From contig DINC01000312.1 in assembly GCA_002425885.1 (NCBI GenBank), forward strand, positions 6,828 through 16,729: a DNA stretch of 9,902 bases, in the 5' to 3' direction. Positions 4,354-9,902 of the stretch are shown here, piece after piece. The position numbers and the translations under genes are program-made. Within the stretch, counting starts at the first letter, position 1; the number at the start of each line of letters is the position of its first letter. The notes beneath the pieces are model-generated. The model was not told the origin of the DNA, did not search any database, and was given only the letters and a program-made list of their open reading frames with translations. This DNA comes from Spirochaetia bacterium UBA5550. GTDB taxonomy: Bacteria > Spirochaetota > UBA4802 > UBA5550.

Positions 4354-7113
4354 ATGAAAAACAGCAGGTGCGGATATCTTTCACCTCTTATAATGGTTAA
4401 TATTGCGGTATGCTGCTGCCCTCCAGGAGCATCTCCTGTAATTATTGAAAATTCAGAGAATATATACAGTGCATCAGAGCATTGCCGGTACCTTGAGGAT
4501 AAAAACGGCAGACTCTCCTTTGATGATGTGAGATCACCTTTACGGCGGGATCAATTTAAATCTTCACCTGACGGGGTCCCGAACTTCAGCTTTACAAGAT
4601 CCGTTTACTGGTTCAGGTTCACGCTTTCAGACAGAAGGCTCAAAGGTGACAATGAACAGCTTCTACTTATATACAGATGGCCCTTTATCAATTCAATAAC
4701 AGTTTTTATTGAAAAGAGTGACAGAACATACAGAATGATTGAAACTGGGAGTGCCTGGCCTGCTGAAACAAGAGATATCCCCTCAAGGCTTTTTATGTTC
4801 AGGCTTGATCCTGTAAAAGGGGGTGACACGGAGGTATATGTCAGGTGCTCCACAAAAGGTATTATGATTTTTCCTGCTGACATTACATCAGCAGGAAAAA
4901 TGGCGGATGAGATGGAGAAGGGGAATCTTCTCTACGGTATATTCATCGGCATAATGGTTGTAATGATCTTTTTTCACCTTCTGATGTTCACTGCTGTCCG
5001 CGACGTGGATTATCTGTATATCTGCCTTTATATAGCGGCGCAGATGCTGAACCACATGCTTACTGACGGGATGATTTTCAGATATTTCAGTTTTCCCGTG
5101 GATTATCTGCATCAGTGGATGATGGTGCTGGCATCAATAGTAACTTCTGTCATTATACTCTTTTCATCACGTATTCTGAACCTGGATAAAGACATCCCTT
5201 TTATGGGAGCAGTGTTTAAAACTGCTGCCGCTATTTTTATTATTTTAGCTCTTATAAGTTTTCCCGCCTCAGGTTATATAGGATGGGATTTTTTCTTTAC
5301 TCTTGTTCTCTTTGTTACAGTTCTTACTCTTGTTTTATCTGTAATACGGATGGCGCAGGGGGTTGCAGTGGCGAAATATATTTTTGTCTTTATCCTGTTA
5401 TATCTATCATCAACACTTGCATTAAATCTTATACGTCAGAATATTATTCCATTCAACAGCATAACACAGAGTATAAGGCCGCTTTTACTCATTATACAGG
5501 CCATGATACTTGCTTATGCCATAAGCATCAGGATTCGAAGTATGGAACGGGATAAACTCGCTGTGCAGGAGGAGGCGATACATACTCTTGAACGGACTGA
5601 CAGGCTGAAGGATGAGTTTCTTGCCAATACATCCCACGAATTGCGCACACCTCTGCACGGTATAGTGGGACTTGCGGATATAACGCTTAAAAACGGGCGC
5701 GTTGAGATACCCCGTTATGTCAGGGAGAACCTCCTTCTTATTTCTTCAAGCGGGCGTAAGCTGCTTGCAATCATAAATGATCTTCTCGATTTTTCAAAGC
5801 TGAAAAACGGAGAGCTCCCTCTCCATATAAAATCTGTTGATATAAAGAGTGCTGTGTCAGTGGTCTTTTCACTCCTCTCCCCGTTAACAGAAGGGAAGGC
5901 CCTTGAACTGAGAAACAGGGTCCCGGCAAAAATGCCGCGCCTTCTTGCTGATGAGCTGCGGGTTAAACAGGTGCTTTCCAACTTAATCGGTAATGCCATA
6001 AAGTTTACCCCTTTCGGTGTTGTGGAGGTATCTGCACGTGTCAATGAACAGGGCATGGCAGAGGTTACGGTGAGCGATACAGGTATCGGACTTGAGGATG
6101 AGTCACTTGAAAGAATATTCTCCCCTTTTGAACAGGCTGACGGCTCGGGTGTCAGAGCTTATGGCGGTACAGGGCTCGGGCTCTCCATAACAAAAAATCT
6201 TGTTGAACTGATGGGGGGCACAATAAGAGCGGAGTCGGGCAAACGGGGGGGCGCGTTATTTATTTTTACAGTTCCGCTGGACAGGCGTACCATAGATCGC
6301 GGTGATGACAAGGCTGCTAAAGAAACAGATGGGGTAGTACAGATACCTGATATAAGTTATAAGAAAAATAATCCTGCTCGCGATGGCGGCCTCTTTACAC
6401 CGTCTATACTTGCTGTTGATGATGACCCTGTGTCACTGAAGATCCTTTCTGATTTTATTGATCTTCTCGGATACCGCTGTATAACTGCGGAGGATGGAAA
6501 TGCGGCGCTTGATATTATTTACGGCGAAAGGGGTATAGATATGGTGCTCCTTGATGTAATGATGCCTGGAGTTTCCGGTTATGAAGTGCTGAAAAAGATA
6601 AGGAGAAAGCGCGGGCCTGAAGATCTCCCGGTTATACTGATTACTGCCAGATCACTCATTGATGATATTAATGCGGGGTTCCGCGCCGGGGCAAATGATT
6701 ACATCATCAAACCCTTTGAGATTGATGAACTGTCACGACGTGTGAAGAATATATTCATGTCAATGGGGCGTGTTGAAAAAGGGGTTCCGGGGATAAGAAT
6801 TAAAGAACAAAAGTGGGATCTATTTATCCCCTACAAGGAGATTCTCTATCTCTCCTCATCAGGTAAAAAAAGTATAATATTTAAGCAGGAGGGGGAGGAG
6901 GAGGTCACCATGCTGCTGAAGGATATTGAACAGATGCTCCCGGGAAATTTTCTGAGGATTCACAGAGGGCACATAATCAATATGGATCATGTTATAAAGA
7001 TACATCACCTTGAGAGCTGGAGTTATAATGCTGAGTTAACCGGCGGCGCTGTTCTCCCTGTGGGGAGGACTTTCATCACGCCGCTTAAGGAGTATCTTGA
7101 TAAAAGAAGTTAA
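4354..7113 (+). CDS. Membrane hybrid histidine kinase: DISMED2 sensor, 7TM, HisKA, HATPase, receiver, LytTR
   Basis: A single-chain signal transducer. Residues 1-27 are a short hydrophobic leader with Cys20-22 in a row. About 35-180 match 7TMR-DISMED2, a periplasmic sensor proposed in the family to bind carbohydrates (YLEDKNGRLSFDDV, YWFRFTL). Seven hydrophobic segments lie at roughly 192-214, 218-240, 252-272, 287-306, 311-331, 339-359 and 371-393, followed by a helical linker. HisKA carries phospho-acceptor His428 (NTSHELRTPL). The HATPase has an N box near Asn543/547, DTGIGL at 575-580 and GGTGLGL at 604-610. The receiver (about 684-800) has Asp689/690, phospho-acceptor Asp734, Thr764 and Lys786. 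The C-terminal LytTR domain (about 811-917) has IPYKEILYLSSSG, LRIHRGHIINMDHV and LPVGRTF. All catalytic residues are intact. With its output domain fused, the protein would act on DNA while anchored in the inner membrane, like Bacteroides hybrid systems that end in AraC domains. The likely target is the divergent surface operon. AGAGG lies 13 nt before the ATG, slightly far. Confidence 0.93.
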   Translation: MKNSRCGYLSPLIMVNIAVCCCPPGASPVIIENSENIYSASEHCRYLEDKNGRLSFDDVRSPLRRDQFKSSPDGVPNFSFTRSVYWFRFTLSDRRLKGDNEQLLLIYRWPFINSITVFIEKSDRTYRMIETGSAWPAETRDIPSRLFMFRLDPVKGGDTEVYVRCSTKGIMIFPADITSAGKMADEMEKGNLLYGIFIGIMVVMIFFHLLMFTAVRDVDYLYICLYIAAQMLNHMLTDGMIFRYFSFPVDYLHQWMMVLASIVTSVIILFSSRILNLDKDIPFMGAVFKTAAAIFIILALISFPASGYIGWDFFFTLVLFVTVLTLVLSVIRMAQGVAVAKYIFVFILLYLSSTLALNLIRQNIIPFNSITQSIRPLLLIIQAMILAYAISIRIRSMERDKLAVQEEAIHTLERTDRLKDEFLANTSHELRTPLHGIVGLADITLKNGRVEIPRYVRENLLLISSSGRKLLAIINDLLDFSKLKNGELPLHIKSVDIKSAVSVVFSLLSPLTEGKALELRNRVPAKMPRLLADELRVKQVLSNLIGNAIKFTPFGVVEVSARVNEQGMAEVTVSDTGIGLEDESLERIFSPFEQADGSGVRAYGGTGLGLSITKNLVELMGGTIRAESGKRGGALFIFTVPLDRRTIDRGDDKAAKETDGVVQIPDISYKKNNPARDGGLFTPSILAVDDDPVSLKILSDFIDLLGYRCITAEDGNAALDIIYGERGIDMVLLDVMMPGVSGYEVLKKIRRKRGPEDLPVILITARSLIDDINAGFRAGANDYIIKPFEIDELSRRVKNIFMSMGRVEKGVPGIRIKEQKWDLFIPYKEILYLSSSGKKSIIFKQEGEEEVTMLLKDIEQMLPGNFLRIHRGHIINMDHVIKIHHLESWSYNAELTGGAVLPVGRTFITPLKEYLDKRS
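4867..4901 (+). other. Perfect 14-bp inverted repeat inside the kinase gene
   Basis: Positions 4867-4880 (ATTTTTCCTGCTGA) pair perfectly with 4888-4901 around a 7-nt loop. The stem lies at codons 172-183, just before the first membrane segment. It lacks a downstream T-run in either direction, so it is not a standard terminator. Confidence 0.6.
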
Positions 7114-7149
7114 AATTCAGGAGTTGATTTTACAGTCAAAAGATCTGTT

Positions 7150-8349
7150 TTATATCGTAAGTGATATCCCATCAGGATTTTCTTTACTTTTCTGAAGTTC
7201 CCTGATTACACGGTTTTTTTCAGGGAGCGGAAGTGGATTTGATCTTATGTTAAGGGACTTCAGTTTCTTCAGCGGCCCCAGGTCACGGGGCATCTCCTTT
7301 ATCCTGTTGTAATGAATATCTATCTCCCTGAGACGCGGAAGCTCAAGCAGCTCCGGCGGAAAATTTCTGAAGCTGTTACCTCCAAGTCCGATCCATTCAA
7401 GTCTTTCAAGCTTAACGATCCACGGAGGCAGGCTGCTGAGCCTGTTAAAGCCGAGATGAAGTGCGCGGAGGTTAGTTAATTTTGTAACCTCTTCAGGAAC
7501 CTGTTCTATTCCGGTGCTGTTTAAAAAAAGGATCTCCACATCACGGGAATCTTTAAGCGCCGCTTCAAGTGAATACTCCCCTTCAAAAAGGGGGAGTATT
7601 GCTGTTGCGGCAACCAGCAGAATTGATAAAGCACCAAGTATCCTCTCCTTTGCGCTTTCGTATTTTTCGTATAAAAAGTACGGGATTCTCAGAGGCAGAT
7701 ACAACATGAAGAACAGAAGTATAACAATAAATGTATAAAGTATTACGAGAGAGATTGAGTAGTGTGAAGCAAGGAGATAGTTATTGTAGTCGTTTGGCTT
7801 AAGCAGGTTGCTTATTATCGTGGTATATGCCAGTGAATAGAAAAACAGAAAGAGTATGTCAGCAGTAAAGTTTTTCACCCTTGAGGGTTTACGCTTTTCA
7901 GTACCTGCAATGACAACCATCAGGATAAAGAGCTCCTTGATTACACTCCCGAAGAGTGCAGCTGCAAGAATCCAGTTCACCTCTTCCCCCTGGAATGTTA
8001 TTCCGAAGGCTCCAAGGGCTATGATTGTCATTATAACAGAGACAACAGCATGGAACATCCAGAGGAGAAAAATCCCGGCCCCATCACTGCTGAACTCTCC
8101 GCCGTACTTTGATTTAAGTATAAATGCAGTGAACTCACCTGCCATCGCAAGTATGAGGATTATCTCCAGCAGCGGGTTTGTGCCGCCGTGGTAGAGTATT
8201 TCCGATGAAACCTCATGTACAGTATCATAAAAGAACCAGTCATATACCATTTCATTAAAAAAGAATAGATAACCTGACAGCGCCAGGTTGGTCATTATGC
8301 TCCCTGTGCGTGCAGCATGTTGTAATGTGTTAAAGATGTTTATGTTCAT
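7150..8349 (-). CDS. Seven-helix membrane protein with C-terminal leucine-rich repeats
   Basis: Function unknown; the architecture is clear. Hydrophobic segments lie at about 17-33, 57-78, 92-116, 125-149, 161-181, 198-222 and 237-255. Basic loops (EKRKPSRVKN at 151-160, RIPYFLYEKYESAKER at 221-236) mark the cytoplasmic side, so the tail after helix 7 should be periplasmic. That tail (about 268-375) contains four to five leucine-rich repeats of 23 residues with the pattern LxxLxLxxNxLxxLPxxIxxL (LRALHLGFNRLSSLPPWIVKL, LEWIGLGGNSFRNFPPELLEL, LREIDIHYNRIKEMPRDLGPL). Such repeats are protein-binding surfaces. No catalytic motif is visible. The ATG at 8349 has only a weak GATGAG upstream; Met19 (8295) has a better AGGGAG and would shorten helix 1's leader. 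The gene converges on the kinase gene with 36 bp between stops and no terminator. It has its own strong promoter. Confidence 0.85.
   Translation of the reverse strand: MNINIFNTLQHAARTGSIMTNLALSGYLFFFNEMVYDWFFYDTVHEVSSEILYHGGTNPLLEIILILAMAGEFTAFILKSKYGGEFSSDGAGIFLLWMFHAVVSVIMTIIALGAFGITFQGEEVNWILAAALFGSVIKELFILMVVIAGTEKRKPSRVKNFTADILFLFFYSLAYTTIISNLLKPNDYNNYLLASHYSISLVILYTFIVILLFFMLYLPLRIPYFLYEKYESAKERILGALSILLVAATAILPLFEGEYSLEAALKDSRDVEILFLNSTGIEQVPEEVTKLTNLRALHLGFNRLSSLPPWIVKLERLEWIGLGGNSFRNFPPELLELPRLREIDIHYNRIKEMPRDLGPLKKLKSLNIRSNPLPLPEKNRVIRELQKSKENPDGISLTI
7572..7600 (-). other. Perfect 10-bp inverted repeat inside the LRR membrane-protein gene
   Basis: AATACTCCCC (7572-7581) pairs perfectly with GGGGAGTATT (7591-7600) around a 9-nt loop. 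It encodes the residues just after the seventh membrane segment (LPLFEGEYS). No T-run follows on the minus strand. It could be an mRNA hairpin or chance. Confidence 0.45.
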
Positions 8350-8400
8350 CTCATCTGTATCCGCTGCTCTAAGTCAGTGTTGTTTATATAATAACATTTT

Positions 8401-8429
8401 TTTATAAGAAAAACAATTGTATTTGTCAA
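8401..8429 (-). promoter_or_regulatory. Strong sigma70-type promoter of the LRR membrane-protein gene
   Basis: On the minus strand a perfect TTGACA (8424-8429) is separated by the optimal 17 bp from TATAAA (8401-8406, 5/6). The predicted start near 8394 gives a leader of about 45 nt to the ATG at 8349, or about 100 nt to the alternative ATG at 8295. It is the best promoter match in the window. Confidence 0.8.
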
Positions 8430-8500
8430 AAGTCTTTTTCTGATGGGATGTGCAAATCGACAGTAATAATAAATTTGTTATTAAAGGAGTTAAATAATCT

Positions 8501-9259
8501 ATGAAAAGACTTATCTTTACATTTTCACTTTTTGTGATATTTCTCACAACTGTCTTTCCGTCAGCAGGATCTGCAGTTGAAATGTCAGCAGGTGTATACA
8601 CATGGTATTCATGGTGGGATATGCCGGAAGACGATAATGAAATTGATCCGGCTCTTCTTTATGGGCCGGCTTTATCAGTAGGTTTTGCTGATAATATGAG
8701 CCTTACATTTGTTTTTCTTTACGGAAATTTTGATCTTAAACAGACAGATGTCGATACCGGTGGGTCTTATAATGTTGAAATAAACAGGATGGATGGTGAT
8801 ATTGCCCTGAATTACAGACTGAATAGCTTTCTGAAGATATATTTAGGTGGCAAGTATACCAGTTACAGCTATGACCTGGGTGCTGACGATAGTCCCATGG
8901 GCGCATCTATTGATTTTGATCATACTTTATTCGGACCCGGCGCAGGGCTCAGCGTTACATTCCCATTGGGGAATAGTTTTTACTTTATAGGTAATGCAGG
9001 GGGGTTCTATCTCTGGGGAGAGGAGGAGACATCTTCTTCAGCTTTTCCAAAAACAAAAGCTGACTGTAAGAATTATGGCCTTAACACTGGCATTTCAGTT
9101 GCTTATTATATTGTGCCTGCTTCAACAACAATCAGTCTCGGCGGAAGATATCAGCATATAAAAACCTGGACTGAAGGAACTGATGGTGAATCAGATGTAA
9201 AAGGCACAGACAAGTTTTACGGTATAACACTCTCTGCAACTTATTCTTTCAGTATATAA
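8501..9259 (+). CDS. Small outer-membrane beta-barrel protein
   Basis: A 252-residue exported protein. The signal peptide is MKRLIFTFSLFVIFLTTVFPSAGSA, with cleavage likely after Ala25. The mature part alternates polar and apolar residues in about ten strand-like stretches (about 29-37, 55-63, 67-77, 91-107, 110-122, 143-154, 159-172, 193-204, 209-222, 238-251). It is rich in Gly and Tyr and has acidic polar loops (DMPEDDNEID, EGTDGESDVKG). It closes with LSATYSFSI, resembling the aromatic end strand of outer-membrane barrels although the last residue is Ile rather than Phe. Size and pattern fit an 8-10-strand barrel; no specific family is recognised and the function is unknown. The start is well supported by AAAGGAG at 8483-8489, 11 nt before the ATG. 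I could not identify a convincing promoter in the 150-bp divergent gap. The gene converges on the small exported protein gene to the right. Confidence 0.85.
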   Translation: MKRLIFTFSLFVIFLTTVFPSAGSAVEMSAGVYTWYSWWDMPEDDNEIDPALLYGPALSVGFADNMSLTFVFLYGNFDLKQTDVDTGGSYNVEINRMDGDIALNYRLNSFLKIYLGGKYTSYSYDLGADDSPMGASIDFDHTLFGPGAGLSVTFPLGNSFYFIGNAGGFYLWGEEETSSSAFPKTKADCKNYGLNTGISVAYYIVPASTTISLGGRYQHIKTWTEGTDGESDVKGTDKFYGITLSATYSFSI

Positions 9260-9286
9260 GATGTAAATCTGCTATTATCTGTAATA

Positions 9287-9318
9287 CAATGCCAGACAAT
9301 ATTTTTGGTCTGGCATTG
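9287..9318. terminator. Hairpin shared by two convergent genes, probable terminator
   Basis: CAATGCCAGAC (9287-9297) pairs perfectly with GTCTGGCATTG (9308-9318), an 11-bp stem with a 10-nt loop, 28 bp past the barrel gene's stop and about 70 bp past the stop of the opposing gene. There is no adjacent T-run after the stem in either direction, so it is a non-canonical terminator or an mRNA 3'-end stabiliser. Confidence 0.55.
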
Positions 9319-9389
9319 ATTATGTGATTATTGGATTTGTTTTGATTCTGTTTATACGGTTTTCTTTAAAAGAGATTAATATGGGTGGA

Positions 9390-9845
9390 TTATTTCTTCT
9401 TCCCTTTACCGCCTTCAGGTTTTCCCTTTCCTTTTCCTTTCTCTTTCATTTTTGCATGTTTACCTTTAGCTTTTAACTTTAATGCTTTGAATTCAGGGGA
9501 GCCGGGCTTTATCCCCATCTCTTTTGCAATGAATCCCCAGCCTTTAGATTTATTTTTTTGATACTGGTTTATTACATCATCAATCGGTTTGTTTGTCTGT
9601 TTGCCAAGTTCACAAGCCATGTAGATATCACCATCTTTCATCCCGAACTTTGTTCTCATCTCATTGAGTTTCGGGATAGGTATACCGAAATCTGCTGCAA
9701 TCTCAGTGTCAAAACCCCCTTTATCTTTGGATGCTTCAATACTGATTTTATTCAGATCAGGGGTGAAATCATCGGCAAAAGCCGGTATAGCTAAAATTAA
9801 TGCTGCAATTAATATAAAAAGGACTGATTTGAAAATGTTGTTCAT
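9390..9845 (-). CDS. Small exported protein with GWGxIAKxxGIKPGSPEF motif and Lys/Gly-rich tail
   Basis: A 151-residue secreted protein of uncharacterised function. The signal peptide is MNNIFKSVLFILIAALILAIPAFA, with cleavage likely after Ala24. Residues 25-100 are a helical region (EIAADFGIPIPKLNEMR, DIYMACELGKQTNKPIDDVINQY). Residues 102-119 contain GWGFIAKEMGIKPGSPEF, a motif I recall from uncharacterised periplasmic proteins of many diderm bacteria. From about 121 the chain is almost only Lys, Gly, Ala and Glu, ending in GGKGKKK, strongly basic and probably disordered. It could bind acidic partners such as lipid A, nucleic acid or phosphate-rich polymers, but nothing shows this. The start is firmly set by GGAGG 7 nt upstream of the ATG. 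The upstream 57 bp are very AT-rich and run off the window, so the promoter cannot be assigned. Confidence 0.88.
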   Translation of the reverse strand: MNNIFKSVLFILIAALILAIPAFADDFTPDLNKISIEASKDKGGFDTEIAADFGIPIPKLNEMRTKFGMKDGDIYMACELGKQTNKPIDDVINQYQKNKSKGWGFIAKEMGIKPGSPEFKALKLKAKGKHAKMKEKGKGKGKPEGGKGKKK

Positions 9846-9902
9846 TTAAGAGCCTCCGGTTATATTTAAATATTTGCTGGTATACATATAAATAAATAAA
9901 AA

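Noticed and set aside
4867..4901. Kinase-gene hairpin as an intrinsic terminator or attenuator
   Set aside because: The stem is flanked by A-U pairs but no T-run follows it on either strand, and termination there would cut the kinase before its membrane region.
8430..8500. Promoter for the beta-barrel gene
   Set aside because: TCGACA with ATTAAA at 17 bp and TTGTCA with a poor -10 were considered; the first would start transcription inside the ribosome-binding site and the second has no acceptable -10 box.
8374..8601. Minus-strand open frame across the LRR promoter and the start of the barrel gene
   Set aside because: It covers the -10 and -35 boxes of the LRR promoter and the signal-peptide codons of the opposing gene, and its translation has no family signature.

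Overview
The window reads as chromosomal DNA from a diderm (outer-membrane) bacterium, moderately AT-rich. Four of the seven proteins carry export signals, and two of those end in outer-membrane beta-barrel-like strands. The protein mix points most naturally to Spirochaetota or a neighbouring phylum: a 7TMR-DISM sensor kinase, a Big_2 / InlB-repeat / DUF1566 lipoprotein, and an SH3-like/FN3/barrel protein. That placement is inference from family content; no ribosomal or other marker gene is present. I see no tRNA, rRNA, CRISPR array, insertion sequence or phage gene.

Left part (1-4157, minus strand): three genes in tandem with short gaps, probably one operon read from about 4204 down to the terminator at 3-32. 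They are a 62-codon acidic small protein, a secreted protein with an SH3-like N-terminus, two FN3-like domains and a beta-barrel-like C-terminus, and a large surface lipoprotein with five Ig-like Big_2 repeats, two InlB-type B repeats and a DUF1566-like C-terminal domain.

Centre (4158-7113): a 196-bp divergent intergenic region, then a 919-aa membrane hybrid histidine kinase on the plus strand. The kinase contains, in one chain, a DISMED2 periplasmic sensor, seven membrane segments, HisKA, HATPase, a receiver and a C-terminal LytTR DNA-binding domain. The intergenic region holds two near-identical direct repeats spaced 21 bp apart. Their cores resemble the LytTR consensus and lie 10 bp upstream of a good sigma70-type promoter for the minus-strand operon. 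The simplest reading is that the kinase senses an envelope or extracellular signal and, through its own LytTR domain, controls the divergent surface-protein operon. This kinase / LytTR site / surface operon unit is the most interesting part of the window.

Right part (7150-9902): a minus-strand gene for a seven-helix membrane protein with a leucine-rich-repeat tail predicted to lie in the periplasm, with a near-consensus promoter; a plus-strand gene for a small outer-membrane beta-barrel protein; and a minus-strand gene for a small exported protein with a Lys/Gly-rich tail. The last two converge on a shared hairpin. Nothing in the sequence ties these three genes to the kinase operon beyond proximity and their envelope location.
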